Part shown: positions 1-8,226 of the stretch, piece by piece
Position numbering within the stretch: the stretch's first letter is position 1
Layout of the letters: each line of letters opens with the position of its first letter
Source: Pedobacter sp. V48
Lineage (GTDB): Bacteria; Bacteroidota; Bacteroidia; Sphingobacteriales; Sphingobacteriaceae
Reading direction: 5' to 3'
Length of the DNA stretch: 36,363 nt
Assembly: GCF_000523515.1 (NCBI RefSeq)
Contig: NZ_AWRU01000006.1
Coordinates: 473,260 to 509,622 of the forward strand
Translations under genes and position numbers: made by a program
The notes under the pieces: model-generated
Told to the model about the DNA's origin: nothing
Database searches by the model: none
What the model saw: only the letters and a program-made list of their open reading frames with translations

Positions 1-398
1 AAAACAATTTCTCTTGCAATATCATTGTCAGGTACCCTTATACCAACAGTTTTTTTGTTGGAGCTTAGTAGTTTTGGTACATTTCCATTTGCATTAAGTA
101 TAAATGTAAAAGGGCCAGGTAAAGCCTTTTTTAGTAACCTGAATGTGGTGGTGTCAATAGGTTTTATGTAATCAGAAATATGCCTTAAATCTGAGCAGAT
201 GAAAGAGAAATTAGCCTTTTCAGGCTTTATGCCTCTTAAACGGCAAATTTTTTCAATGGCTTTATGATTGGTAATATCACAACCCATTCCATAAACGGTA
301 TCGGTTGGATAGATGATAATTCCTCCCTTTTTCAATACTTCAACAACTTGCTCAATCGCCTTGGGATTTGGGTTTTCAGGATAGATTTTAATAAGCAT
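1..398 (-). CDS. YrdC/Sua5-family threonylcarbamoyl-AMP synthase-like protein (partial)
   Basis: The first 132 codons of a minus-strand gene are present; the C-terminus lies beyond the left edge. The start is the ATG at 398-396. The translation begins [20 protein letters not shown], then reads [18 protein letters not shown], which is the YrdC-fold nucleotide-binding signature (YPTDTVYG). Further on come [16 protein letters not shown], a [11 protein letters not shown] segment and a VGIRVPDND segment, all typical of YrdC/YciO/Sua5 proteins. The family uses threonine, bicarbonate and ATP to make threonylcarbamoyl-AMP for the t6A37 modification of tRNA. YciO-type paralogues share this fold and may act differently, and the missing C-terminus prevents a choice. 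It is divergent from the glutamate-synthase-like gene, with a 76-bp spacer. Confidence 0.85.
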   Translation of the reverse strand, partial: MLIKIYPENPNPKAIEQVVEVLKKGGIIIYPTDTVYGMGCDITNHKAIEKICRLRGIKPEKANFSFICSDLRHISDYIKPIDTTTFRLLKKALPGPFTFILNANGNVPKLLSSNKKTVGIRVPDNDIAREIV

Positions 399-474
399 GT
401 GTAAATTTACAAAATATTGATTCGAAATCAGATTATAATTGTTCTATTGGCATGTTTTTATTAAATTAAGGGAT

Positions 475-2139
475 ATGAGAAAAGCATTTATCGCAATTGC
501 GGCGTTTTTGGTGGCACTCACTGTAATGTTGGGCCTTACTTATCCACCTTTATGGTGGTTATTCATTTTTACAGGACCAGTTGTTTTGTTAGGTATTTAT
601 GACCTGTATCAACCAAAACACAGTATAGTTAGAAACTATCCGGTAGTAGGTAGATTAAGGTACTTTATGGAGGATTTAAGGCCGAAGGTGTATCAATACT
701 TTGTAGAGAGTGATACCAATGGTAAGCCATTTAGCAGACTTAGTCGCTCATTGATCTATCAACGTGCAAAAAGAGAGAATGATACAATTCCTTTTGGAAC
801 ACAACTAGATGTATATGAAAATGGTTATGAATGGTTAAGTCATAGTATTTCGGCAATTAGTCATACCGAGCTTAATGAAGATCCTCGTGTGTTAGTAGGG
901 GGTCCGGAGTGTTTAAAACCGTATTCTGCAAGTATATATAATATATCTGCCATGAGTTTCGGTTCATTAAGTCAGAATGCTATTCTGGCTTTAAATGGCG
1001 GAGCCAAGATGGGTAACTTTGCTCATAATACGGGTGAAGGTGGTATAAGTGATTACCATGCTAACCCCGGAGGGGATTTAATCTGGCAAATTGGTACTGG
1101 TTATTTTGGCTGTCGTCATCACGATGGTACATTTAACTATGAAGCCTTTGCTGAAAGGGCAAGTACAGATCAGGTAAAGATGATTGAGATTAAGCTTTCT
1201 CAGGGCGCTAAACCTGGACATGGAGGTATATTGCCAGCCAAAAAGGTTACCCCTGAAATTGCAAGGATAAGGTTGGTAAAAGAGGGGTTTGATGTGATCT
1301 CGCCTCCAGCTCACGCTGCTTTTAAGACACCGATAGAATTAATGGACTTTGTAAAGAAACTGAGGGAGCTTTCTGGCGGTAAACCGGTTGGTATTAAACT
1401 CTGTATTGGAAGAAGAAGTGAATTCTTTGCCATTTGTAAAGCAATGATTGAAACAGGTACTTACGTGGATTTTATTACTGTTGATGGGGGCGAAGGTGGT
1501 ACAGGGGCTTCTCCACAGGAATTTTCTAATGCTGTGGGTATGCCATTAAGAGAAGGTGTTGCGTTTGTTTACGATGTTTTGGTAGGTTTTAACCTGAAAA
1601 AACACATTAAAATTATTGCGTCGGGTAAAGTAGCATCGGGATTTGATTTAGTAAAGAATATAGCGCTTGGTGCTGATCTATGTAATTCGGCAAGAGGAAT
1701 GATGTTTGCTTTGGGCTGTATACAGGCCTTAGAGTGCAACAGTAACACTTGTCCTACAGGCGTGGCAACACAAGACCCAAGTCTAATGAAAGGTCTTGTA
1801 GTGGGAGATAAAACAGTAAGGGTTTATAATTTCCATAAGCTTACCGTTGGTAGCGCTGTAGAGTTATTGGGTGCTGCGGGTTTACATCATCCTCATCAAT
1901 TAACCAGAGCATATATCAACAGGAGGATTGCGCCGAATGTAATGCAATCGTATATGGAAAGTTTCCCATACATCCCTGAAGGAAGCCTATTGCAATCACC
2001 TTATCCAATAAGGTTCGAACTGGGCATGGCGTTAAGTGTATCTAGCAGCTTTGTGCCTTCTGATTATAAAGTTTCATTGGTTGACTATACACATGCAAAC
2101 TCGTTTGCAGATGATTTGAATCAAAATCAGAATAGGTAA
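475..2139 (+). CDS. Membrane-anchored FMN-binding glutamate synthase-family protein
   Basis: A 554-aa protein from the ATG at 475. The frame extends upstream to a TTG at 439, but the ATG is followed directly by a typical hydrophobic N-terminus and has an AAGGG just before it. Residues 1-45 form two hydrophobic segments, so the protein is probably tethered to the membrane. The rest matches the synthase (FMN-binding TIM barrel) domain of glutamate synthase: ISAMSFGSLSQNAILALN, NTGEGGISDYH, IKLSQGAKPGHGGILPAKK, TVDGGEGGTGASP and a phosphate-binding IIASGKVASGFD. Cysteines C415, C421 and C426 (C-x5-C-x4-C) match the 3Fe-4S ligands of GltB. The N-terminal glutaminase domain and C-terminal domain of true GltB are absent, so this is the stand-alone 'FMN-binding glutamate synthase family' type. 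Its substrate is unknown. A terminator follows at 2148-2173. Confidence 0.9.
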   Translation: MRKAFIAIAAFLVALTVMLGLTYPPLWWLFIFTGPVVLLGIYDLYQPKHSIVRNYPVVGRLRYFMEDLRPKVYQYFVESDTNGKPFSRLSRSLIYQRAKRENDTIPFGTQLDVYENGYEWLSHSISAISHTELNEDPRVLVGGPECLKPYSASIYNISAMSFGSLSQNAILALNGGAKMGNFAHNTGEGGISDYHANPGGDLIWQIGTGYFGCRHHDGTFNYEAFAERASTDQVKMIEIKLSQGAKPGHGGILPAKKVTPEIARIRLVKEGFDVISPPAHAAFKTPIELMDFVKKLRELSGGKPVGIKLCIGRRSEFFAICKAMIETGTYVDFITVDGGEGGTGASPQEFSNAVGMPLREGVAFVYDVLVGFNLKKHIKIIASGKVASGFDLVKNIALGADLCNSARGMMFALGCIQALECNSNTCPTGVATQDPSLMKGLVVGDKTVRVYNFHKLTVGSAVELLGAAGLHHPHQLTRAYINRRIAPNVMQSYMESFPYIPEGSLLQSPYPIRFELGMALSVSSSFVPSDYKVSLVDYTHANSFADDLNQNQNR

Positions 2140-2147
2140 TAAATATA

Positions 2148-2173
2148 AAAAGAGGTGTAAACACACCTCTTTT
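2148..2173. terminator. Bidirectional terminator between convergent genes
   Basis: A perfect 11-bp stem, AAAAGAGGTGT pairing with ACACCTCTTTT around an AAAC loop. It has A-rich and T-rich flanks on either side, so it can work for both the glutamate-synthase-like gene (plus, ends 2139) and asnS (minus, ends 2192). Confidence 0.85.
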
Positions 2174-2191
2174 GTTAATTTTATGGTTGTA

Positions 2192-3640
2192 TTAAAACTC
2201 TGCGTTTTTTGGGAAACGAGGGAAAGCAATTACATCTCTGATGTTTGTCATTCCACTTACGAATAATATCAGTCGTTCAAATCCTAATCCAAAACCAGAA
2301 TGTGGTGCCGATCCAAAGCGTCTGGTGTCCAGATACCACCACATTTCTTCTAGTGGGATACTAAGGTCTTCCATTCTTTGGGTTAGCTTATCAAGGCGCT
2401 CCTCTCTTTGAGATCCTCCTATGATTTCGCCAATGCCTGGGAACAGGATGTCCATTGCGGCTACTGTTTTTCTGCCTTGGGCATCAGGTTCGTTTTGACG
2501 CATATAGAACGACTTAATGTCGGCTGGATAATCAGTTAAGATAACTGGTTTTTTAAAATGCTTTTCAACAAGGAAGCGCTCATGCTCCGATTGTAAATCT
2601 GCTCCCCACTCATCAATAAGATATTTAAACTGCTTTTTCTGATTAGGCTTAGAAGATTTTAAAATCGCAATAGCTTCTGTGTATGTTAGGCGCTCAAAAT
2701 CATTGTTTAGGCAGAAGTTTAGCTTTTCTATTAAAGATAACTCACTGCGCTCATTCTGAGGTTTTGTTTTTTCTTCTTCAAGTAAACGGTTATTTAGGAA
2801 GTCAATCTCTTCCTTGCAGTGTTCAAGGGCGTAGCTGATCACATATTTTAGCATGTCTTCGGCAAGCTGCATGTTGTCTTCAAGATCAGCGAAGGCAATT
2901 TCAGGTTCAACCATCCAAAATTCAGCAAGGTGACGTGTTGTGTTGGAGTTTTCTGCTCTAAAAGTAGGGCCGAATGTGTATATCTGTCCAAAGGCCATCG
3001 CAGCAAGTTCACCTTCGAGTTGACCAGATACGGTCAGATTGGTCGCGCGCGCAAAGAAATCCTGTGAATAATCTACTTTCCCGTCATCTGTACGAGGTGT
3101 GTTGTCGAAATCAAGAGTGGTAACTTTAAACATTTCACCTGCACCTTCTGCATCTGAGGCAGTGATAACGGGTGTATGCATATATACAAAACCTCTTTCA
3201 TTATAAAATTGATGGATAGCAAAGGCTAATGCATGACGTAATTTAAAGACTGCGTTGAAAGTATTGGTGCGGAAACGCAGGTGGGCAATTTCACGCAGAA
3301 ACTCCAAGCTATGTTTTTTAGGTTGAAGAGGGAATTTTTCAGGATCACTATCACCTAATATTTCTATAGTTTCAGCTTTAATATCTACCCTTTGACCTTT
3401 TCCTAATGATTCTACAATTTTTCCTTTTACAGCAATTGCAGCTCCTGTAGTAATACGCTTTAAAAGTTCTTCCGGTGTATTATTAAAATCAACTACGACT
3501 TGGATGTTCCCCATACAGGAGCCATCATTTATTGCAATAAACTGGTTGTTGCGAAATGTTCGCACCCATCCCATAACCGTAACTTCTCTGTCGAATTCGT
3601 TTGTTTCTAACAAACTTTTTACTTTTTCTCTTTTAATCAT
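2192..3640 (-). CDS. asnS: Asparagine--tRNA ligase
   Basis: A 482-aa class II aminoacyl-tRNA synthetase that charges tRNA-Asn with asparagine in the cytoplasm. The N-terminal OB-fold anticodon-binding domain covers about residues 1-110 ([20 protein letters not shown], then [20 protein letters not shown]). The catalytic domain carries motif 2 ([20 protein letters not shown]) and motif 3 near the C-terminus (GFGLGFERL). The '[18 protein letters not shown]' end and the length favour AsnRS over AspRS, which normally carries a large GAD insertion. The start at 3640 is the first ATG after a plausible promoter box at 3661-3668, giving a short leader. It is monocistronic, with its own promoter and a shared terminator. 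Confidence 0.97.
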   Translation of the reverse strand: MIKREKVKSLLETNEFDREVTVMGWVRTFRNNQFIAINDGSCMGNIQVVVDFNNTPEELLKRITTGAAIAVKGKIVESLGKGQRVDIKAETIEILGDSDPEKFPLQPKKHSLEFLREIAHLRFRTNTFNAVFKLRHALAFAIHQFYNERGFVYMHTPVITASDAEGAGEMFKVTTLDFDNTPRTDDGKVDYSQDFFARATNLTVSGQLEGELAAMAFGQIYTFGPTFRAENSNTTRHLAEFWMVEPEIAFADLEDNMQLAEDMLKYVISYALEHCKEEIDFLNNRLLEEEKTKPQNERSELSLIEKLNFCLNNDFERLTYTEAIAILKSSKPNQKKQFKYLIDEWGADLQSEHERFLVEKHFKKPVILTDYPADIKSFYMRQNEPDAQGRKTVAAMDILFPGIGEIIGGSQREERLDKLTQRMEDLSIPLEEMWWYLDTRRFGSAPHSGFGLGFERLILFVSGMTNIRDVIAFPRFPKNAEF

Positions 3641-3660
3641 GATTTTCTTGTGGAGAGCGT

Positions 3661-3668
3661 CAAAAATA
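3661..3668 (-). promoter_or_regulatory. Putative -7 promoter box for asnS
   Basis: On the minus strand this reads TATTTTTG, an exact match to the Bacteroidota -7 element TAnnTTTG, about 20 bp before the asnS start codon. I do not see a convincing TTG -33 element at the right distance upstream. Confidence 0.45.
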
Positions 3669-3720
3669 AGGATTTCCTTTAATAAATGGGAGGGAATATT
3701 TTAGCAGCTTATTAGAGTCA

Positions 3721-3960
3721 TTGTGGTTTGTTTTTATTTTATTTTTTGGTTTGTTTTAGGTGATTTTAATATTTTATAAAGTTTTTTCGTGATATTTTTT
3801 AATTTTTATTTGTGTTTCTTTTATTTTTTATTGTTTGTGTGATATTTATGTGTATTTATTTGAATGTTTTTTTTATATTTTATGTTTTGATTGGTTTTTT
3901 ATTGTATTTTTTTAGTTGTTTGTGTGTTTTGTTGTGTTTTATTTTGTTTTTATGAGGTAT
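3721..3960. other. Almost C-free, T/G-rich spacer tract
   Basis: This is the core of the 587-bp asnS-sucC spacer. By my count the plus strand holds 162 T, 40 G, 36 A and only 2 C in 240 bases, so the minus strand is almost G-free. The tract is built of irregular runs such as TTTGTGTG, TTTTTTATT and GTTGTGTTTTATTTTG, with no exact tandem period. No believable coding sequence lies in it. It sits directly upstream of asnS on one side and of a plus-strand promoter and hairpin on the other. Confidence 0.8.
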
Positions 3961-3995
3961 TTTTAGATTATTATTTAAATAAAATCAATTTTTTA

Positions 3996-4024
3996 TTGTT
4001 TTTAAATTTAAAGCTCTATATTTG
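3996..4024 (+). promoter_or_regulatory. Putative promoter of an unannotated plus-strand transcript
   Basis: TTG at 3996-3998, an 18-bp spacer and TATATTTG at 4017-4024 match the Bacteroidota -33/-7 promoter layout (TTTG...TAnnTTTG). A start of transcription is expected near 4030. A second TATATTTG occurs at 4041-4048. No plus-strand gene follows before the hairpin at 4054-4085. Confidence 0.45.
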
Positions 4025-4029
4025 TAATG

Positions 4030-4095
4030 CTCGTTTAATTTATATTTGGTTAGAGAGGCATACAATTGGATGATTGTATGCCTCTTCTTATTTTA
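4030..4095 (+). ncRNA. Candidate small RNA of about 65 nt
   Basis: This is a hypothesis from signal order only: a promoter-like TTG-N18-TATATTTG ending at 4024, then about 25 nt, then a perfect 13-bp hairpin (4054-4085) with a U-rich tail on the plus strand. No known RNA family was recognised. The hairpin could instead end a longer transcript that covers the T/G-rich tract. Confidence 0.3.
4054..4089 (+). terminator. Strong plus-strand hairpin with U-rich tail
   Basis: AGAGGCATACAAT pairs perfectly with ATTGTATGCCTCT around a TGGATG loop, followed by TCTTATTTT. The minus strand has no U-run after the stem, so the orientation is plus. No plus-strand gene precedes it in the spacer, which makes it an orphan terminator. 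Confidence 0.6.
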
Positions 4096-4162
4096 AAAGT
4101 AGAATTCTATTTTTTTGTGTGTTTTTAACAGAAATCAAGCCTGTTTATTTTTTTGTAAATGA

Positions 4163-4194
4163 AAAAAGCCAATTGAGTTAACAATTGGCTTTTT
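4163..4194. terminator. Terminator of sucC (potentially bidirectional)
   Basis: AAAAAGCCAATTG pairs with CAATTGGCTTTTT around an AGTTAA loop: a 13-bp stem 33 bp beyond the sucC stop codon. U-runs are present for either direction. Confidence 0.85.
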
Positions 4195-4227
4195 CTTTTA
4201 ATAAAGATTTATTTGAATAGCTATAGA

Positions 4228-5418
4228 TTAAGCTAATACTTTTGTAACTAAATCAGCTGCATCTTTTAATGCTATGGCAGAGAAAACTTTTAATCCTGAG
4301 TCATCAATTAATTGCTTAGCTTCAATAGCATTTGTTCCTTGTAAACGGCAAATGATAGGAACAGGTACATCTCCAATTTCCTTGTAAGCATCTATAACAC
4401 CTTGGGCAACACGATCACAACGAACAATACCGCCAAATATGTTAATTAAAATTGCTTTCACATTCGGGTCTTTAAGGATAATGTTAAAACCAGCTTTAAC
4501 CGTTTGTGCATTTGCAGTACCACCAACATCTAAAAAGTTAGCCGGTTCTCCACCTGCAATTTTGATGATATCCATAGTAGCCATTGCTAAGCCCGCTCCA
4601 TTAACCATACAACCTACGTTTCCATCAAGTTTAACGTAGTTAAGGTTTGATTCGCTTGCTTCAACATCAGTAGGATCTTCTTCTAATTTATCACGCATTG
4701 CCGCGTAATCTGGATGACGGAATAAAGCATTCTCGTCTAAATCTACTTTCGCATCAACTGCAATAATTTTATCGTCAGATGTTTTTAGAACGGGGTTGAT
4801 TTCAAACATTGAAGAGTCAGTGCTGTCGTAAGCTTTGTAAAGTGCGGTAACAAATTTCACCATTTCTTTAAACGCCTGACCGCTTAGGCCAAGGTTGAAA
4901 GCTATTTTACGAGCTTGAAATCCTTGAAGGCCAACTTTAGGGTCAATTTCTTCTTTGAAGATCAAATGAGGAGTATGCTCAGCAACTTCTTCGATATCCA
5001 TCCCACCCTCAGTAGAATACATAATTATGTTTCTTCCGTTAGCGCGGTTTAACAATACGCTGATATAGAATTCTTTGGTTTCAGATGCACCTGGATAGTA
5101 AACATCCTGAGCAACTAAAATTTTGTTAACTTTCTTTCCTTCCGGACCAGTTTGTGGAGTTATTAGCTGCATGCCTAAGATAGCAGAAGCTCTTTCCTTA
5201 ACCTCATCAAGGTTTTTAGCAAGCTTTACACCGCCGCCTTTACCTCTACCACCAGCGTGGATCTGAGCTTTAATTACAACCCAGTCAGAATTGTAGTCAG
5301 TTTTCATTTTTTTAGCAGCTTCTACAGCCTGCTCTACCGTGTCGGCTACTACACCTTCTTGTACGGCTACTCCAAAACTTTTAAGTATTTCTTTACCTTG
5401 ATATTCGTGGATATTCAT
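4228..5418 (-). CDS. sucC: Succinate--CoA ligase, ADP-forming, beta subunit
   Basis: A 396-aa beta subunit of succinyl-CoA synthetase. In the TCA cycle it converts succinyl-CoA, ADP or GDP and phosphate to succinate, CoA and NTP. It opens with the family signature MNIHEYQGKEILKSFGV, followed by the ATP-grasp region (IHAGGRGKGGGVKLAKN) and FEINPVLK. The C-terminal CoA-ligase-like half has NGAGLAMATMDIIKIAGG, NFLDVGGTA and ILINIFGGIVRCD. Length matches the family. The alpha subunit gene sucD is not next to it in this window, unlike the common sucCD pairing. A good promoter lies 20-51 bp upstream, so it is probably transcribed separately from the ferritin-like gene 41 bp before it. Confidence 0.97.
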   Translation of the reverse strand: MNIHEYQGKEILKSFGVAVQEGVVADTVEQAVEAAKKMKTDYNSDWVVIKAQIHAGGRGKGGGVKLAKNLDEVKERASAILGMQLITPQTGPEGKKVNKILVAQDVYYPGASETKEFYISVLLNRANGRNIIMYSTEGGMDIEEVAEHTPHLIFKEEIDPKVGLQGFQARKIAFNLGLSGQAFKEMVKFVTALYKAYDSTDSSMFEINPVLKTSDDKIIAVDAKVDLDENALFRHPDYAAMRDKLEEDPTDVEASESNLNYVKLDGNVGCMVNGAGLAMATMDIIKIAGGEPANFLDVGGTANAQTVKAGFNIILKDPNVKAILINIFGGIVRCDRVAQGVIDAYKEIGDVPVPIICRLQGTNAIEAKQLIDDSGLKVFSAIALKDAADLVTKVLA

Positions 5419-5437
5419 TATGCTGAAAAAATTTGTT

Positions 5438-5469
5438 CAAATCTACAATTTCAAATGCTTTATAACAAA
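5438..5469 (-). promoter_or_regulatory. Promoter of sucC
   Basis: On the minus strand: TTTG (5469-5466), a 20-bp spacer, then TAGATTTG (5445-5438). Both boxes match the Bacteroidota consensus (TTTG / TAnnTTTG), leaving a leader of roughly 15 nt before the sucC ATG at 5418. The -33 box overlaps the last codons of the upstream gene. Confidence 0.65.
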
Positions 5470-6215
5470 TGGCTAAAGGTATTTTCAGCGTTTATATTTT
5501 CACTTTCGGGTTTCAGTTTTTTAATCGTCTTTTTAAATTTGAGTTTCATCTTGATCCAATAGCTGCTAAAGTCTACCCGACCTGCATTAAATAATCTTCT
5601 GTGTGCCAGCCAAACTACCATAGCTGTAGAAAAATAGAAAGCAGCATAGAAATAATAGGTAATAATTCTCATAAAAAGGCTCTTATCCCTATATATCAAA
5701 CTTAATCTCTCAATTTGAAAAGTGATATGAGCTGCTTCGTCGATTAAAATATCTGTACTTATTTGTTTAAGCAATTTGCAGTCGGTCGCATCCTTTAAAC
5801 ATTGGTAAAATATCTGGGCCGCGCTTTCTACAGTAATTACCGCTATGGTCCAAAACTCCATGTCTGTATTTAATCCCCTTATTTTTCTAAATAAGCTGTC
5901 ACCCCAATCCTTTTTTATTCTTCGTTCACCAATTAGGTCAATATAACGGCCCAAATTATGACCATGCTTTTGCTCTTCTTTAATAAACAGCTTAATGGCA
6001 TCCGTATAATAAGGATCATTCAGCTTTTTTGCATGTTTTGTCGCGGCATTTACCAGATTTGTCCCTTCAGATGTTTCTCCTAGTTGCCAGGCCTGTAACG
6101 AGCTTAAAATGTTGGTTTTTTCTAGATGGGTTAAATTCGGACTGATGCTCCAGTCAATTCTTTGGTTCTTTAGGTTTTGGCTAAAATAGTTTATCCAATA
6201 CGATGAGTTGTGCAT
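5460..6215 (-). CDS. Ferritin-like diiron-domain protein with a membrane segment
   Basis: A 251-aa protein of unknown function. Residues 40-175 look like a four-helix ferritin-like bundle with possible diiron ligands: a first-helix Glu (E47 or E50), E81-x-x-H84 (EEQKH), E130 (in VESAAQ) and E160-x-x-H163 (DEAAH). Two ExxH motifs plus isolated glutamates are the usual pattern for ferritin-like and rubrerythrin-type carboxylate-bridged diiron sites. Residues about 185-204 form a hydrophobic segment followed by a very basic tail (IKMKLKFKKTIKKLK), suggesting membrane association. It starts at 6215, 16 bp after the large membrane protein gene, so it is probably the last gene of that operon. Possible roles are an oxygenase or hydroxylase, or oxidative-stress protection; the sequence does not decide. 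Confidence 0.65.
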   Translation of the reverse strand: MHNSSYWINYFSQNLKNQRIDWSISPNLTHLEKTNILSSLQAWQLGETSEGTNLVNAATKHAKKLNDPYYTDAIKLFIKEEQKHGHNLGRYIDLIGERRIKKDWGDSLFRKIRGLNTDMEFWTIAVITVESAAQIFYQCLKDATDCKLLKQISTDILIDEAAHITFQIERLSLIYRDKSLFMRIITYYFYAAFYFSTAMVVWLAHRRLFNAGRVDFSSYWIKMKLKFKKTIKKLKPESENINAENTFSHLL

Positions 6216-6231
6216 ACACCAGGTTTTAAGA

Positions 6232-7851
6232 TTACAAATGGTTTTTAATTAAAAATTGCATTGTTTGCCAGTCACGGTAGTTCCATGAAAGCCAGGATGT
6301 CTCGTTGTATTTTGTTTTGAATGCATTGTTTCGTTGATTCAAGTCAGTTTCGAAAGCCTGAATTTGCTCAGTATCGGTTGGGGCTATTGATTTGTTAGAG
6401 ATATTCGTTGTGTCGCTGCCTCGTTTATAAGCATAATTGGATGAGTGTAAATACTTTCTGAGTAGAAACTTGTTCGTATTCAAAAGAGGAAGGGTCTTGT
6501 CAGACATTTCCGTTAAATGGTCAAGATCCAGTGTTATAGTGTCTCTGTTGCGGATATTGTAACCCACGATAAAAACATCCCAGTTTACAAATCCAAAAAC
6601 AAGCAGTAATATATACCAAATAAAACCATTTATTTTGCACAGATAAAAGAAGGTTTTTTGTTGAGCGACCTTGATGTAAACAGTAACAAGACCTGTTGTG
6701 CAAAGCAATAAGAAAACGAATACACCAATGCGTTTGTAGGTTAATCCAAGAGCGCTTACATACTGGTAATCTCTAAGTAAGACAGAACATACCAGAAATA
6801 TATTTTGGAATATCCATAAATAGGCCAGTAATCTGATTGTTTTGCTTTTACTGTAGAAATTTAGATTTCCCCTAAAAAAATAGATAATAATCATCATAGC
6901 TATTACAATACTTAGTATTAAAACATTTGTGCCATCATGAAGTGCATCTGAATATTTAGCCCCATTCGATGCAATATTTTTACCCAGCCATAATGTAGTT
7001 ATGTCAATGGTGTTTAATGAAAGCAAAAGAAGGTTTAAGGCAGTAAATGAAATGATACCGATGATATTCTCAGTTTTTAAAGCCATCATCCGTTTCAACA
7101 AACCTTCGGCAAAAACTTCGATAAACATATAGCCAATAGAGTTACTTGTTTTATTCCTGTGTTCTCTTACTAACTGCTCACCAAAGCCAGCTTCAATTTT
7201 TTCAAGTTCAAGCCTTTTTAAACTGATAAAAGCTCCTGCACTCAACACAATCCCAAGAACAATATGCATGAAGCGTTCAAAACTTAATTCTGGAAATAGG
7301 AAGATGACTATGTTGTTTATAAATGTGGTTATACCAGAAGTAATCCAATTGAGGTAATTGGCAAAAACACTATTAGCCTCACTATAAAGCATGCTAAACA
7401 GCATGATGGCGAAAAAAGGGATAATAATGTATTTTACGATTCTTAAGACAGGCTTAAAAGAAAGGCTCCTAAAGTGAATGGCCATTATTTTTTTTAAAAG
7501 ATTTATCGGAGCCGTAATAATCTGTAAAAATGCAGCTAGTAATACGGTAAAAATATTCTTTAATAGAGGAAAATGGATTAAGCCTACCATGACCGCAAAA
7601 CTGACATACCAGGTGATGATATTCAGATCTGATTGATTGACAACTACCATTATTGCAGCCAGAAGATGACTGCCTGCAATTATGTAGAGTTTTTTGGTTT
7701 TACGCTTTTCCTGATCCAGCAGTGTTATGAGGATTAAGAAAAGGGTGTAAATAAGGAGGTTGAGGGCTTGTTTCTCCATCCAGAAAAGAAAGTTAAAAAG
7801 AATGCCGCCACCAATTGCTGCAAGGAGCTGTAGGTCTATCCGCTGTTTCAT
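6232..7851 (-). CDS. DUF4153/DUF4173-like multi-spanning membrane protein
   Basis: A 539-aa protein with about ten or more hydrophobic segments spread over residues 1-420 and a soluble, Asn/Asp-rich C-terminal tail of about 120 residues (LDLDHLTEMSDKTLPLLN onward). The segment RLLAYLWIFQNIFLVCSVLLRDYQYVSALGLTYKRIG resembles the conserved core of the DUF4153/DUF4173 families (LWI-QN-x-L...R...Y...LT-x-RI). No biochemical role is established for those families. It follows the small membrane protein gene by 20 bp and precedes the ferritin-like gene by 16 bp, consistent with one transcript. The final residues contain WLSWNYRDWQ, a pattern often seen in these proteins. Confidence 0.65.
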   Translation of the reverse strand: MKQRIDLQLLAAIGGGILFNFLFWMEKQALNLLIYTLFLILITLLDQEKRKTKKLYIIAGSHLLAAIMVVVNQSDLNIITWYVSFAVMVGLIHFPLLKNIFTVLLAAFLQIITAPINLLKKIMAIHFRSLSFKPVLRIVKYIIIPFFAIMLFSMLYSEANSVFANYLNWITSGITTFINNIVIFLFPELSFERFMHIVLGIVLSAGAFISLKRLELEKIEAGFGEQLVREHRNKTSNSIGYMFIEVFAEGLLKRMMALKTENIIGIISFTALNLLLLSLNTIDITTLWLGKNIASNGAKYSDALHDGTNVLILSIVIAMMIIIYFFRGNLNFYSKSKTIRLLAYLWIFQNIFLVCSVLLRDYQYVSALGLTYKRIGVFVFLLLCTTGLVTVYIKVAQQKTFFYLCKINGFIWYILLLVFGFVNWDVFIVGYNIRNRDTITLDLDHLTEMSDKTLPLLNTNKFLLRKYLHSSNYAYKRGSDTTNISNKSIAPTDTEQIQAFETDLNQRNNAFKTKYNETSWLSWNYRDWQTMQFLIKNHL

Positions 7852-7871
7852 GTGAGTGTAGATTTTTTAGA

Positions 7872-8174
7872 TTAAAGCTGATTTGTAACTATCCACATGT
7901 ATGCAAAAGCTACAGGGAGGTTAAATAGCATAACAACTGCTGTTTTTAATAGTGTAAGGCAATGCTCAGGGTGAACGATTATTGTAATCAATAAACTCAG
8001 AAATACAATTAAGTTGATCACTAAAGCAAGCATGATGTATAAGAGGCCTACTGGAACTAAGGGACTGAATTTTGTGAGGCAATAAAATAAGAAGAGTGCC
8101 GATCCTGCAACAAATGAATATTTAGTGCATTCTTTGGCAATGGTGGTAATTTGATTAATTGACATTGTTTTCAT
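7872..8174 (-). CDS. Small membrane protein of unknown function
   Basis: Read from the ATG at 8174 this is a 100-aa protein. The open frame extends to a TTG at 8207, but that codon lies inside the palindromic site at 8195-8209, so it is not a credible start. A further ATG at 8165 (MSINQ) is also possible. There are three hydrophobic stretches (about residues 18-34, 40-66 and 79-96) and no recognised domain. It belongs to the minus-strand membrane cluster, 20 bp before the DUF4153-like gene. The operator-like site before it suggests a separate regulated promoter. Confidence 0.6.
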   Translation of the reverse strand: MKTMSINQITTIAKECTKYSFVAGSALFLFYCLTKFSPLVPVGLLYIMLALVINLIVFLSLLITIIVHPEHCLTLLKTAVVMLFNLPVAFAYMWIVTNQL

Positions 8175-8182
8175 TTTTTTTA

Positions 8183-8210
8183 ATTTTAAAAGTGCTTTGT
8201 ATTTCAAAGT
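8183..8210 (-). promoter_or_regulatory. Palindromic operator-like site A
   Basis: Contains the inverted repeat CTTTG-TATTT-CAAAG (8195-8209) in a 28-bp stretch that matches site B (9151-9178) at 26 of 28 positions. It lies just upstream of the small membrane protein gene. On the minus strand its outer half reads TTACTTTG, one mismatch from the -7 consensus. It is a likely binding site for the adjacent winged-helix regulator (inference). Confidence 0.55.
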
Positions 8211-8226
8211 AACTGGGTAAAAAAAA

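Noticed and set aside
400..411. Perfect 12-bp palindrome TGTAAATTTACA just upstream of the YrdC-like gene
   Set aside because: Short and AT-rich; expected by chance in such DNA and not repeated elsewhere in the window.
439..474. Upstream TTG start for the glutamate-synthase-like gene
   Set aside because: The extra 12 residues are not typical of the family and the ATG at 475 gives a normal membrane-anchor N-terminus.
3891..4073. A 60-residue hydrophobic open frame on the plus strand in the T-rich spacer
   Set aside because: It starts with TTG, has no ribosome-binding site, and its Phe/Leu/Cys/Val content follows directly from the T/G-rich base composition. Its stop codon falls in the loop of the terminator-like hairpin.
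4439..4639. Open frame antisense to sucC
   Set aside because: Antisense shadow of a strongly conserved gene.
5257..5562. 101-aa plus-strand frame over the sucC start and promoter
   Set aside because: Shadow of sucC and the ferritin-like gene; Phe/Tyr-rich composition is typical of an antisense frame and it has no ribosome-binding site.
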